Positions 51,108-60,298 of a stretch of DNA of 64,000 nucleotides are shown here, in pieces. The translations under genes and the position numbers were made by a program. Under the pieces are notes generated by a model that made no database searches, was not told where the DNA came from, and worked only from the letters and a program-made list of their open reading frames with translations. The stretch is from Parvularcula marina (GTDB lineage Bacteria > Pseudomonadota > Alphaproteobacteria > Caulobacterales > Parvularculaceae): assembly GCF_003399445.1 (NCBI RefSeq), contig NZ_QUQO01000001.1, positions 2,105,001-2,169,000 of the forward strand, read 5' to 3'. Position 1 is the first letter of the stretch; each line of letters opens with the position of its first letter.

Positions 51108-51737
51108 GTGATCAACCGGGATGCGAAATTCTGGGACGACCGTTTTGCCGGGGCGGAATATACCTATGGCGAGACTCCTAATGCGTTCCTTGCGTCCCAA
51201 AAGGCGCAGTTCCATCCTGGCCAGACCGCGCTGATCCCTGCCGATGGCGAGGGGCGCAATGGCGTCTGGCTCGCAGAGCAAGGGCTCATCGCCACCAGCC
51301 TTGATCATTCAGAGGTTGGCACCACGAAAGCCGCTGCGCTTGCCGAGAAACGTGATGTTGCGCTCGATACGGTGCTCACGGATGTTTTCGACTGGGACTG
51401 GCCGGAAAGCTATTTCGATCACATCGTCCTTATCTATTTTCATCTGCCGGCTGAAGGCAGGCGGGAACTCCACCGCCTTGCCGCGAAGGCCCTGAGGCCC
51501 GGCGGGCGGATCACGCTAGAAGCTTTCACGCCGAAGAACCTCATCTACCGGGCCGAAAACCCGAAAGTCGGCGGCCCGCCAGAGGAGCACCTCCTGATGA
51601 CGGCAGAGATGCTGGCCGTGGATTTCGAAGGGCTCCGTCCGATCCTGCTCAAGGAACGCGACACGGTCCTCCGTGAAGGGAAATTCCATGACGGCAAGGC
51701 TGCCGTCGTCAACGCCATTTTTGAAAGGGACGCCTGA
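51108..51737 (+). CDS. SAM-dependent methyltransferase (TehB/thiopurine-like)
   Basis: 209 residues from GTG 51108, with a GGAGGAAG purine run about ten bases upstream. Opening KFWDDRFAGAEYTYGETPNAFL, motif I region ALIPADGEGRNGVWLAEQG, motif II/III VLTDVFDWDWPESYFDHIV, and FHLPAEGRRELHRLAAKALRPGG. The YGETPN opening and ADGEGRN loop match a known small-methyltransferase group near tellurite-resistance TehB. Substrate unknown. Between the lipoprotein gene and pgk, 1 bp and 3 bp away. Confidence 0.88.
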   Translation: MINRDAKFWDDRFAGAEYTYGETPNAFLASQKAQFHPGQTALIPADGEGRNGVWLAEQGLIATSLDHSEVGTTKAAALAEKRDVALDTVLTDVFDWDWPESYFDHIVLIYFHLPAEGRRELHRLAAKALRPGGRITLEAFTPKNLIYRAENPKVGGPPEEHLLMTAEMLAVDFEGLRPILLKERDTVLREGKFHDGKAAVVNAIFERDA

Positions 51738-51740
51738 CCG

Positions 51741-52934
51741 ATGACCGCTTTTCACACTCTTGATGATCTTGATGTCGCCGGTAAGCGGGTTCTGGTCCGG
51801 GTGGATTTCAACGTGCCGATGGAAGGCGCGCGGGTGACGGATACGACGCGTCTTGACCGGGCCGTCCCGACCGTCCGGGAGCTGATTGACCGGAACGCCA
51901 AGGTTATCCTGATGTCGCATTTCGGTCGCCCCAAGGGGGCACGTGTGCCGGAGATGTCCCTGCGGCCTGTCGCCGAAGCATTCGAAGGCGTGCTCGGCCG
52001 TCCGGTCGCCTTTGTGGATGATGCGGTCGGCGACAATGCGGAAGCGGCGGTTGAGGCGCTTTCAGCTGGCGATGTCCTGCTGCTTGAGAATACCCGCTTT
52101 TATCCGGGTGAAGAGAAAAACGATGCCGAGTTTTCTAAACAGCTCGCAGCCCTCGGTGATCTTTATGTGAACGATGCCTTCTCGGCGGCGCACCGCGCCC
52201 ATGGCTCGACCGAAGGCGTGGCGCAAATTCTTCCCTCCGCTGCCGGACGGTCGATGCAGCGCGAGCTTGATTATCTCGCCCTTGCGCTGGCCGCGCCCGA
52301 ACGCCCGGTCATGGCGGTCGTCGGCGGGGCCAAGGTCTCAACCAAGCTCGATGTGCTCGAGCATTTAACGGCGAAGGCCGACAAGCTCGTCGTCGGGGGC
52401 GGCATGGCGAACACCTTCCTGCTCGCGCTCGGTCACGAAATCGGAAAGTCTCTCGCCGAAGCTGACCTCGTGCCGACCGCGAAAGCGATTCTGGAGAAGG
52501 CCAAGGCCGAAGGCTGTGAGCTTCTGCTGCCAAGGGATGTGGTCGTTGCGAAGGAATTTGCGCCCAATCCCGAGACGCGGGTCTGCGCGCCGGATGATGT
52601 GGCTGCCGATGAAATGATCCTCGATGTCGGCCCGGATAGTGTCGATCACTATGCTGAGGAACTGGAAAGCTGCAAGACGCTCCTCTGGAACGGACCGCTC
52701 GGCGCGTTCGAGACACCGCCCTTCCAGACGGCGACTGTGGAGCTCGCAAAATTTGCCGCGAAGCTGACCTTGGAGGAAAAACTCACCTCCATTGCAGGCG
52801 GCGGCGATACTGTGGCGGCGGTAAATATGGCCGGTGTCGCTGATGATTTCACCTATGTGTCGACTGCGGGCGGCGCATTCCTGGAATATATGGAGGGTAA
52901 GGCGCTGCCCGGTGTGGAGGCGCTCAAAAAGTAG
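51741..52934 (+). CDS. pgk: Phosphoglycerate kinase
   Basis: 397 residues. VRVDFNVPMEGARVTD, SHFGRPKG, the hinge/basic-patch FSAAHRAHGSTEGVA, and ATP-domain VGGAKVSTKLDVLEHL and the late GGGDTVAAVNMAGVADDF. It makes ATP and 3-phosphoglycerate from 1,3-bisphosphoglycerate. Fifth gene of the tkt cluster. Confidence 0.97.
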   Translation: MTAFHTLDDLDVAGKRVLVRVDFNVPMEGARVTDTTRLDRAVPTVRELIDRNAKVILMSHFGRPKGARVPEMSLRPVAEAFEGVLGRPVAFVDDAVGDNAEAAVEALSAGDVLLLENTRFYPGEEKNDAEFSKQLAALGDLYVNDAFSAAHRAHGSTEGVAQILPSAAGRSMQRELDYLALALAAPERPVMAVVGGAKVSTKLDVLEHLTAKADKLVVGGGMANTFLLALGHEIGKSLAEADLVPTAKAILEKAKAEGCELLLPRDVVVAKEFAPNPETRVCAPDDVAADEMILDVGPDSVDHYAEELESCKTLLWNGPLGAFETPPFQTATVELAKFAAKLTLEEKLTSIAGGGDTVAAVNMAGVADDFTYVSTAGGAFLEYMEGKALPGVEALKK

Positions 52935-52986
52935 TCATGCGGAAAGACGCCAAAAGGCGCGTCCGTTATTCAGTTAGGGGAATAAA

Positions 52987-53880
52987 ATGGTAAATAAGGA
53001 AATGGCCGAACAGGCCTCACAGAAGCCTGGCTTCATTGCGGCACTCGACCAGTCGGGCGGTTCAACGCCGAAAGCGTTGCGTCTCTACGGCATCGAGGAA
53101 AGCGCCTATTCAGGCGATGAGGAGATGTTCGCTCTTATGCATGAGATGCGGGCACGGATCATCAAATCGCCGGCTTTCACCGGTGACAAGGTGATGGGCG
53201 CGATCCTGTTCGAGCGCACCATGGATGGTGAGATCGACGGTGTACCGACGGCGGAATATCTATGGAAAGAACGCAGCGTCGTTCCCTTCCTCAAGGTCGA
53301 CAATGGGCTTGAGGATGAAAAGGACGGTGTGCGTCTGATGAAGCCGATGCCGGGCCTTGATGACCTTCTCGACCGCGCGGTCAAGAAAGGCATCTACGGC
53401 ACCAAGATGCGCTCTGTCGTCGATGCGGCAAACGCAGAAGGCATCGCCGCCATCGTTGAGCAGCAATTCAAGGTCGCCCGCCAGATCCTCGGTCACGGCC
53501 TGATGCCGATCATCGAGCCGGAGGTCACGATCTCCATCGAAGACAAAGCCGAAGCCGAAGATATTCTGCTGGCGGAGCTGACAAAACATCTCAATGCCCT
53601 GCCGGAGGAACGTCAGGTGATGCTCAAGCTGACCCTGCCGACCAAAGCGAACCTTTATGAACCGCTGGTCAATCACCCTCGGGTGCAGCGGGTCGTGGCA
53701 CTGTCGGGCGGTTACTCTCGTGCCGAAGCCAACACCAAGCTCGGCCAGAACCGGGGCGTCATCGCCAGCTTCTCGCGCGGCCTGACCGAAGGTCTCTCCG
53801 CGCAGCAGAGTGATGGCGAGTTCAACCAGATGCTGGGCGAATCGATCGACAGCATCTTTGAAGCCTCCGTAGGCGGTTGA
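52987..53880 (+). CDS. fda: Fructose-bisphosphate aldolase, class I
   Basis: 297 residues of the short bacterial class I aldolase type. FIAALDQSGGSTPKALRLYG at the N-terminus, LFERTMDGEIDG, and the Schiff-base-region lysines around VMLKLTLPTKANLY. No metal is needed, unlike class II Fba. It cleaves fructose-1,6-bisphosphate. The 52-bp gap after pgk has a short GC hairpin (GACGCC AAAA GGCG) without a T-run. Good AGGGG upstream of ATG 52987. Confidence 0.93.
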   Translation: MVNKEMAEQASQKPGFIAALDQSGGSTPKALRLYGIEESAYSGDEEMFALMHEMRARIIKSPAFTGDKVMGAILFERTMDGEIDGVPTAEYLWKERSVVPFLKVDNGLEDEKDGVRLMKPMPGLDDLLDRAVKKGIYGTKMRSVVDAANAEGIAAIVEQQFKVARQILGHGLMPIIEPEVTISIEDKAEAEDILLAELTKHLNALPEERQVMLKLTLPTKANLYEPLVNHPRVQRVVALSGGYSRAEANTKLGQNRGVIASFSRGLTEGLSAQQSDGEFNQMLGESIDSIFEASVGG

Positions 53881-53887
53881 TCATCTG

Positions 53888-54541
53888 ATGGCGGATTGTG
53901 CGCTTTATCTCATCACACCGCCGCAAATCGAGCTGGAGGCATTCCTGCCCCAGCTCGACGCTGCCCTTGCGGCGGCGCCCGGCGCGGGAGTTGAGATTGC
54001 ATGCCTGCAACTCCGCCTGAAAGATGTGCCGGACACGGAAGTTCTGGCGGCGGCAAAGGCGATCAGGCCGGTGCTTGCCGCACACGGCGCGGCGCTGATC
54101 ATCAATGACAGCGCCGAGCTTGCCAAAAAGGCGGGCGCCGATGGCGTTCATCTGGGGCAGTCCGATGGCAGCGTCAAACCCGCCCGTGCTCTCCTCGGCG
54201 ATGACGCCGATATCGGGGTCACCTGCCACGACAGCCGGCACCTCGCCATGATCGCCGCTGAACAGGGCGCGGACTACGTTGCCTTTGGCGCCTTCTTTCC
54301 AACCTCAACCAAGGAGACGGCCCACAGGCCCGATCCTGAAATCCTCACTGCCTGGTCGATGATGACGACCATGCCTTGCGTGGCGATTGGCGGCATCACG
54401 CCGCAAAATGCGAAACCGCTCATCGAAGCAGGCGCTGATTACCTCGCCGTCTCCGCCGGCATCTGGGCGCATCCGGGTGGCCCGGCTAAAGCTGTTGAAG
54501 AATTTGGCGAAATCTTGCGGGCAGTGGGGGGCGGCGCGTAG
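53888..54541 (+). CDS. thiE: Thiamine phosphate synthase
   Basis: 217-residue TIM barrel. LQLRLKDVPDTEVLAAAKAI, the diphosphate-binding GVHLGQSDGSVKPAR, TCHDSRH, VAFGAFFPTSTKE and VAIGGITPQNAKPL are all family blocks. It joins the pyrimidine and thiazole parts of thiamine phosphate. Seven bases after the fda stop, so probably the end of the same operon; transketolase upstream needs TPP, a loose functional link. Confidence 0.93.
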   Translation: MADCALYLITPPQIELEAFLPQLDAALAAAPGAGVEIACLQLRLKDVPDTEVLAAAKAIRPVLAAHGAALIINDSAELAKKAGADGVHLGQSDGSVKPARALLGDDADIGVTCHDSRHLAMIAAEQGADYVAFGAFFPTSTKETAHRPDPEILTAWSMMTTMPCVAIGGITPQNAKPLIEAGADYLAVSAGIWAHPGGPAKAVEEFGEILRAVGGGA

Positions 54542-54578
54542 ACAATTGAGATAGCCCGGCCCTCGGGGGGAGTTCGTC

Positions 54579-55745
54579 ATGTTCGCGTCCATCATTGCCG
54601 CCCTGATCATGCAGGCCGCCGAGCCGGCCGAGACGGTGACGATCAGTGACGCCATCCGCGCGGTCGAAGCGCAGGATTATGAGCGCGCCTTCTCCATCGC
54701 CGAGGAATATGCCGCCGCCGGCAGCCCGGATGGCCAGCATCTGCTCGGGCATCTCTATGCTAATGGCCTCGGCGTCCAGAAGGATGTCGCAAAAGCGGTC
54801 GAGCATTACGTCTCGGCGGCCAAGGCTGGGCAGGTGAATGCGCAATTCGCGCTGGGCGAGCTTGCTTATACCGGCGAAGGCGCAAAGCAGGACTGGCAGC
54901 GCGCCGCCGAGTGGTTCAACCTTGCCGCTGCCCAGGGGCATATGCTCGCCAAGACCCGGCTCGCCTATATGTATTCAGAGGGCCAGTCGGTGCCGCAGGA
55001 CATGCAGCGCGCCGCCGCGCTCTTTAAAGAAGCTGCCGCTGCGGGCGTCCCGGCCGCCCAATATCATCTCGCGCTCCTCTATCTTGAGGGGAACGGCATG
55101 ACCAAAGACCTTCAGGAGGCGGCCCACTGGTTCGAGCTGGCCGCGAAGAATGGCGATGCCGACAGCATGTATAATCTGGCGCTGATGCTGGAGGCTGGGC
55201 GGATCACGGGCGAGCCGGACTATGTCACCGCCGTCAACTGGATGCGGCAGGCGGCGAGGGCAGGGGTTCTGCCCGCCAAGACCTCGATGGGGCTTTTTGC
55301 CTATAATGGCCGCGGCATGGAGCGGAATGAGGCCGAGGCCCTTAAATGGTTCCGCGCCTCGGCGGAGGATGGCGATGCGGAGGGGATGTTCCTCTATGCG
55401 GTCGGGCTCTCCGAAGGCTTGGGCGGGCGCCGGGATTTCAACGAAGCCCTGCGCTGGGCGGAGAAATCGCTGGAGCAATCCTACAGCCAGTCCCCGCAAT
55501 CCGTGCAGGAGCGCATCGCGCTCCGGGACCAGCTTCGCGACATCCTTGCGCGCCAGCGCCTGCTTGCTGAACGCCAGCAGACAGATGAGGTGATCCGCTC
55601 CGCGCAATCGGTGTCACTCTTCTCGCAACCCGTAACGCCGCCGCCCACACGACCGGCGGCTGAGCCGCAGGCTCCGACAGCGACGATCGCGTCGCAAAGC
55701 GAAGAGCCGGACACAGTCCGGCGCCGCAGGGGGTTGCGCCGTTAA
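54579..55745 (+). CDS. Sel1-repeat (TPR-like) protein
   Basis: 388 residues, a signal or short hydrophobic start (FASIIAALIMQAAEP) then about seven Sel1 repeats (for example DGQHLLGHLYANGLGVQKD, AQYHLALLYLEGNG, GDAEGMFLYAVGLSEGLGG) from about 45 to 320. The tail has Pro-rich VTPPPTRPAAEPQAP and ends RRRRGLRR-like basic. Probably periplasmic or envelope scaffolding; binding partner unknown. Between thiE and ileS. Confidence 0.88.
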   Translation: MFASIIAALIMQAAEPAETVTISDAIRAVEAQDYERAFSIAEEYAAAGSPDGQHLLGHLYANGLGVQKDVAKAVEHYVSAAKAGQVNAQFALGELAYTGEGAKQDWQRAAEWFNLAAAQGHMLAKTRLAYMYSEGQSVPQDMQRAAALFKEAAAAGVPAAQYHLALLYLEGNGMTKDLQEAAHWFELAAKNGDADSMYNLALMLEAGRITGEPDYVTAVNWMRQAARAGVLPAKTSMGLFAYNGRGMERNEAEALKWFRASAEDGDAEGMFLYAVGLSEGLGGRRDFNEALRWAEKSLEQSYSQSPQSVQERIALRDQLRDILARQRLLAERQQTDEVIRSAQSVSLFSQPVTPPPTRPAAEPQAPTATIASQSEEPDTVRRRRGLRR

Positions 55746-55827
55746 TCGGCCCGGCGCGCCTTGCCGCCATCCCCCCGGCAGGTCTAGAAGCCCCTTTCCG
55801 TCCCGTCCCTAACACCATGTGAATTCG

Positions 55828-58722
55828 ATGCCCGACGATCAGGCCCCTTCCGGCCCCGACTATCGCCACACCATGTTCCTGCCGGAAACCGATTTTCCGA
55901 TGCGGGCGGGCCTGCCCAAGAAAGAGCCCGAAATGCTCAAGCGGTGGGCAGAGATGGACCTTTACGGGAAGATCCGCGCGGCATCGAAGGGCCGGACGCA
56001 ATTCACCCTACATGACGGGCCGCCATACGCGAACGGCAACATCCATATGGGCACCGCCATGAACAAGGTGCTGAAAGACATAGTTATCCGCTCACGTCAG
56101 ATGTTGGGGTATGATGCCAATTACGTCCCCGGCTGGGACTGTCATGGCCTTCCGATTGAATGGAAGGTCGAGCAGGACTTTGCCGGAAAGGGGCGCAAGC
56201 GGGCCGATGTTCCGTCCTCTGAACTGCGTGATGCCTGCCGCGCCTATGCCAAGAGCTGGATCGAAACGCAGATGGCGGAGTTTCGCCGCCTCGGGATCGA
56301 GGGGGACTGGGACCATCCCTATCTCACGATGAATTATGAGAGCGAGGCAGCTGTCACGGCCGAATTCCTCAAGCTCGTTGAGAAAGGGCTCGTCTATCAG
56401 GGCTCAAAGCCGGTGATGTGGTCGCCGGTCGAGCAGACGGCCCTGGCCGAGGCCGAGATCGAATATCACGATCATCAGTCCACGACGATCTGGGTGCGTT
56501 TCCCCTTTGAGAAAGGCACGGCGCCCGAAGGGCTGGATGACGCAAAGATTGTCATTTGGACGACGACCCCGTGGACGATCCCCGGCAACCGGGCGGTCTG
56601 CTACGGCCCGACCATGTCCTATGGCGCCTACCGGATCGACAAGGTCCGCGACGACATGGAATTTGATCCGTGGACGGCGGCAGGCGAGATCGTCATCCTC
56701 GCTGATGCGCTGGCCGATGCGGTCAAGGAGGCGGGCTTTGTCAGTGAATGGACGCGCCTGCGCGATGTGAAGCCTGAGGAGCTGGGCAAGGCGACATTGC
56801 GCCATCCGCTCGACGGTCATGCGGGCGGTTATGAATTCGATGTGCCGCTCCTGTCGGGGGATCACGTTACTGATGAGGCGGGGACAGGCTTTGTCCACAC
56901 CGCGCCCGGCCACGGTCAGGAAGACTATTTTGCTTGGCTCGGTCATGGTCTGCCCGGCGATCAAATTCCGCATACGGTTGGCCCGGATGGCGCCTTTACC
57001 GAAGAGGCGCCCGGCTTCACCGGCGAGAAAGTTCTCGTCACGGAAGGCAAGAAAAAGGGCAAGGACGGCACCGCCAATGGCGCCGTCATCAAGGCCCTGC
57101 TGGAGCACAATGCGCTGTTTGCGCGCGGTCGGTTGACCCACTCCTATCCGCATAGCTGGCGGTCAAAGGCGCCCGTGATCTTCAGGAACACGCCGCAATG
57201 GTTCATCCGTCTGGGGGCGGAAGGTGAGGGCGGCCTGCGGGATGACGCGCTCAAAGCCATTGCCGACACGAAATTCTATCCCGAAGGCGGACGCAACCGC
57301 ATCCGCTCCATGGTGGAAAGCCGTCCTGACTGGCTGATCTCGCGCCAGCGGGCATGGGGCAATCCGATCGCGCTCTTCGTGCATAAGGAAACCGGCGACA
57401 TCCTCGTCGATGCGGAGGTCAATGCCCGAATCGTCGCCGCCATCGAAAAGGGCGGGGCGAATGCCTGGTTTGATGCGCCGGATACGGAGTTCCTCGGCAG
57501 CTCTTATAACGCCGATGACTATCAGAAGATCACGGACATTCTCGACGTCTGGTTCGATTCTGCCTCGACCCATGCCTTCTGCGTTGAGGCGCGGGATGAT
57601 CTGAAATGGCCGGCGGACCTCTATCTTGAAGGCTCAGACCAGCATCGCGGCTGGTTCCAGTCGAGCCTGCTTGAAAGCTGCGGTACGCGGGGCCGGGCGC
57701 CCTATGATGCGGTCCTGACCCATGGCTTCGTGCTCGATGCCAAGGGCTACAAGATGTCCAAATCACTGGGCAACACGATCGCGCCTGAAGAGCTGACGAA
57801 GCAATACGGCGCCGACATCATTCGTATCTGGGCGGCCAGCTCCGACTACGTCGAAGATGTCCGGATCGGCGATGAGATCATCGGCTCGGCGGTCGATGCC
57901 TATCGCAAGCTGCGCAATACGCTGCGCTATCTCTTGGCAGCACTTGATGGCTATACGGAGGAAGAGGCGGTCGGCCATGCCGACATGCCGGCGCTTGAAC
58001 GCTATGTGCTGCATCATGTGGCGCGGGTTCATGCGCAATCCGTCTCGGCCTATGAGCGCTTTGATTTCAAGGCGGCGTGGCGGGCGATCACGGATTTTGC
58101 CAATATCGACCTCTCGGCCTTCTATTTCGATATCCGCAAGGACTGTCTCTACTGCGATGCGCCGTCCTCGATGAAGCGCCGCGCAGCCCGGACGGTCATG
58201 GCAACGCTGCTTGATTATCTGGTCCGCTGGCTTGCGCCGATCATTCCGTTCACGGCGGAAGAAACCTATCTGTCGCGCTATCCGGGCGAGGCGGATGCAG
58301 GCTCGATCCATCTGGAAACTTTCCTGACGCCGCCCGCTGAATGGACGGATGCGGCGCTTTCCGAGAAATGGGGCCGGGTACGGACGGTCCGCCGTGCAGT
58401 GACGGGCGCGCTCGAAGTTGCCCGGCGTGACAAGGAGCTGGGGGCCTCGCTTGAGGCGGCGCCCATCGCTCATATCAGCGATGCGGATTTGCGTTCGGCG
58501 CTTGACGGCATCGACATGGCGGAAATCTCAATCACATCGGGCTTCACCATCGATGAAGGGCCTGGGCCGGACGGAGCTTTCCGGCTCGAAGACCAGAGCC
58601 CGGTTGCTGTCGTTGTTGCCAAGGCGCCCGGTGAGAAATGCGCCCGTTGCTGGCGCGTCCTGCCGGATGTGTCGGATGAGACAAAACTCTGCGGACGCTG
58701 CGCTGAGGTGGTCAAATCGTGA
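55828..58722 (+). CDS. ileS: Isoleucine--tRNA ligase
   Basis: 964 residues from ATG 55828 (GTG 55819 would add three). HIGH motif PYANGNIHMG (about 66-75), the CP1 editing domain (WTTTPWTIPGNRAVCYG, DEAGTGFVHTAPGHGQED), the KMSKS motif YKMSKSLGN and a C-terminal zinc ribbon (CARCWRVLPD...CGRCAEV). Charges tRNA-Ile and edits valine. Its stop overlaps the lspA start (GTGA), the common ileS-lspA pair. Confidence 0.97.
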   Translation: MPDDQAPSGPDYRHTMFLPETDFPMRAGLPKKEPEMLKRWAEMDLYGKIRAASKGRTQFTLHDGPPYANGNIHMGTAMNKVLKDIVIRSRQMLGYDANYVPGWDCHGLPIEWKVEQDFAGKGRKRADVPSSELRDACRAYAKSWIETQMAEFRRLGIEGDWDHPYLTMNYESEAAVTAEFLKLVEKGLVYQGSKPVMWSPVEQTALAEAEIEYHDHQSTTIWVRFPFEKGTAPEGLDDAKIVIWTTTPWTIPGNRAVCYGPTMSYGAYRIDKVRDDMEFDPWTAAGEIVILADALADAVKEAGFVSEWTRLRDVKPEELGKATLRHPLDGHAGGYEFDVPLLSGDHVTDEAGTGFVHTAPGHGQEDYFAWLGHGLPGDQIPHTVGPDGAFTEEAPGFTGEKVLVTEGKKKGKDGTANGAVIKALLEHNALFARGRLTHSYPHSWRSKAPVIFRNTPQWFIRLGAEGEGGLRDDALKAIADTKFYPEGGRNRIRSMVESRPDWLISRQRAWGNPIALFVHKETGDILVDAEVNARIVAAIEKGGANAWFDAPDTEFLGSSYNADDYQKITDILDVWFDSASTHAFCVEARDDLKWPADLYLEGSDQHRGWFQSSLLESCGTRGRAPYDAVLTHGFVLDAKGYKMSKSLGNTIAPEELTKQYGADIIRIWAASSDYVEDVRIGDEIIGSAVDAYRKLRNTLRYLLAALDGYTEEEAVGHADMPALERYVLHHVARVHAQSVSAYERFDFKAAWRAITDFANIDLSAFYFDIRKDCLYCDAPSSMKRRAARTVMATLLDYLVRWLAPIIPFTAEETYLSRYPGEADAGSIHLETFLTPPAEWTDAALSEKWGRVRTVRRAVTGALEVARRDKELGASLEAAPIAHISDADLRSALDGIDMAEISITSGFTIDEGPGPDGAFRLEDQSPVAVVVAKAPGEKCARCWRVLPDVSDETKLCGRCAEVVKS

Positions 58723-59387
58723 GCGCGTGGTGGCAGACAGCGCGGGCGAACCCGACCTTCCGGCTGACGGTTCTGCTCGCCATCATCACCATCGCGCTCG
58801 ATCAGGCGTCAAAGCTCTGGATCCTTCACGGCATCAAGCTGCCGACCAATGTTGATGTGAATGCCAATGGCCGGCTGGTGCAGGGCCATATGGATCTCGG
58901 CCCGATCTTCGACCTCACCTATGTCGAGAATACAGGCGTCAGCTTTGGCCTCTTTGCCGGCGGGATGGTCTCGCGGGTACTGCTTACTGCGCTCGCGCTC
59001 GGTGTGGCGATCTTCATCCTGCACTGGGCTGGTTCGCTGACACGCCGTTGGGCTGCGATTGGCGCAGGTTTCATCGTCGGCGGGGCGATCGGCAATGCCA
59101 TCGACCGCGCGTCCTATGGCTATGTTGTCGATTTCCTCGACTTCTCGGCGCTTTATTTCCCTTGGCGATTCAATATCGCGGACACCGGGGTCAATCTCGG
59201 GGTGGTTTGTCTTGCCTATGACGCCTTTTTCGTGGCACCCAAGAGCACCACAAAAGGGGCAGAGGCTGAGACAACGGCTCATTTCACGTCAGATGAAGCT
59301 GGGGAAAGGGTCGAAGAGGAGACCTTCCCCGATGAGCCCTCGCGCCCTATAAGGCCCGAAAATAAAGATTCTAGGAGTTCCGAATGA
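58719..59387 (+). CDS. lspA: Lipoprotein signal peptidase (signal peptidase II)
   Basis: 222 residues. Four membrane helices, DQASK in the first, YVENTGVSFGLF, catalytic Asp129 in GNAIDR and Asp155 in FNIADTGVNLG. It cuts the signal peptide of prolipoproteins. GTG 58719 overlaps the ileS stop. After the fourth helix the protein carries a charged, acidic tail of about 45 residues (TKGAEAETTAHFTSDEAG, then EEETFPDEPSRP), longer than usual. The tail overlaps the bamF start by ATGA. Confidence 0.95.
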   Translation: MSAWWQTARANPTFRLTVLLAIITIALDQASKLWILHGIKLPTNVDVNANGRLVQGHMDLGPIFDLTYVENTGVSFGLFAGGMVSRVLLTALALGVAIFILHWAGSLTRRWAAIGAGFIVGGAIGNAIDRASYGYVVDFLDFSALYFPWRFNIADTGVNLGVVCLAYDAFFVAPKSTTKGAEAETTAHFTSDEAGERVEEETFPDEPSRPIRPENKDSRSSE

Positions 59388-59941
59388 TCGCGCGTTATCT
59401 GTCTCTGGCCGTCCTCGCCGGCTCGGCACTTCTGATTACCGGCTGCGGCAGCCTCGGCAATGCCCTCGGCACCGGCAAGAACCCGCCTGACGAGTTCGCC
59501 ATTGTCACGAAGGCGCCGCTGACCGTGCCGCCGGATTACGCCCTTCGCCCGCCGCAACCGGGGGAGACCCGGCCGGAGCGCCTGTCGACCGCTGACCGCA
59601 CGCGCCAGCTTCTGATTGGCGATGAGTCCTCCGCGCCGCCCACCAATGGCGAACTGGCTCTGCTGCAAAGCGTTGGCGCGCTTGATGTCGATGACAATAT
59701 CCGCGCGACGCTGGCGGCCGAAAATGGCGGCCGCGCTCAGAAAAGCGAAAGCCTTGCAAACCAGCTGATCTTCTGGACCTTCGAAGATGGCCAGATCGAT
59801 GACAGCCGGGCACCGCTGCGGGTCGACAATGCCGAAGCCTGGAAGGCTGAGCGTCATGACTCAATCGAGGCTGTGACGGGCGGCGGTCAGGTTGTGATCA
59901 GCCGTGACCAGCGCATCCTCAACCTGCCGGGCGTCAAGTAA
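59384..59941 (+). CDS. bamF: DUF3035 lipoprotein (BamF-like)
   Basis: 185 residues. Lipobox LLITGC (Cys21), then the DUF3035 signature NPPDEFAIVTKAPLTVPPDY, RLSTADRTRQ and NDNI-type helices. This family includes BamF of the Caulobacter beta-barrel assembly complex, whose NPPDEF motif resembles the N-terminal part of BamC. An outer-membrane lipoprotein helping BamA is inferred. ATG overlaps the lspA stop, so ileS-lspA-bamF forms one translated unit; a strong hairpin follows at 59970. Confidence 0.88.
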   Translation: MIARYLSLAVLAGSALLITGCGSLGNALGTGKNPPDEFAIVTKAPLTVPPDYALRPPQPGETRPERLSTADRTRQLLIGDESSAPPTNGELALLQSVGALDVDDNIRATLAAENGGRAQKSESLANQLIFWTFEDGQIDDSRAPLRVDNAEAWKAERHDSIEAVTGGGQVVISRDQRILNLPGVK

Positions 59942-59969
59942 CTAACCCCGCATTTGCGATGACATTCTG

Positions 59970-59999
59970 AGGCCCTTGTCCGGCAGCGGACGAGGGCCT
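59970..59999 (+). terminator. Hairpin after bamF
   Basis: AGGCCCTTGTCCG (59970-59982) and CGGACGAGGGCCT (59987-59999) pair over 13 positions with one T-G wobble and loop GCAG. There is no U-tract, but the stem is strong and lies between bamF and the riboflavin leader, so it probably ends the ileS-lspA-bamF transcript. Confidence 0.65.
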
Positions 60000-60017
60000 A
60001 AGTCTGTCTGCACATAG

Positions 60018-60173
60018 AGCTTTCGGGGCGGGGTGAAAGTCCCCACCGGCGGTAATGGCGACGAAGATCGCATAAGCCCGCGAGCGGAAGGCGCTCCTCT
60101 TCAGGGGGAATGCTGAAAGCAGGATCTGGTGAGAGTCCAGAGCCGACGGTCATAGTCCGGATGGTAGAAAGCT
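60018..60173 (+). promoter_or_regulatory. FMN riboswitch (RFN element)
   Basis: P1 stem AGCTTTC (60018-60024) / GAAAGCT (60167-60173) closes the aptamer. Conserved RFN segments follow in order: GGGGCGGGGTGAAAGTCCCC, ACCGGCGGTAAT, AAGCCCGCGAGCG, then GATCTGGTGAGAGTCCAGAG and CCGACGGTCATAGTCCGGAT. FMN binding would reduce rib expression by termination or by masking translation. The 125 bases between P1 and the ribD GTG hold the expression platform. There is no clear U-tract terminator, so translation control is more likely (inference). Confidence 0.95.
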
Positions 60174-60298
60174 TGGAATGCGTCAGTGTGGGCGAGGCTC
60201 GCATTCGCGTATTTCGTCTTCACGTGGCTGCTCTTTTGGGGCGGGCATCTTTTGAGGACATGCGCCCCGGGATCTCGACGAATGTTGAGGAGACGGGC

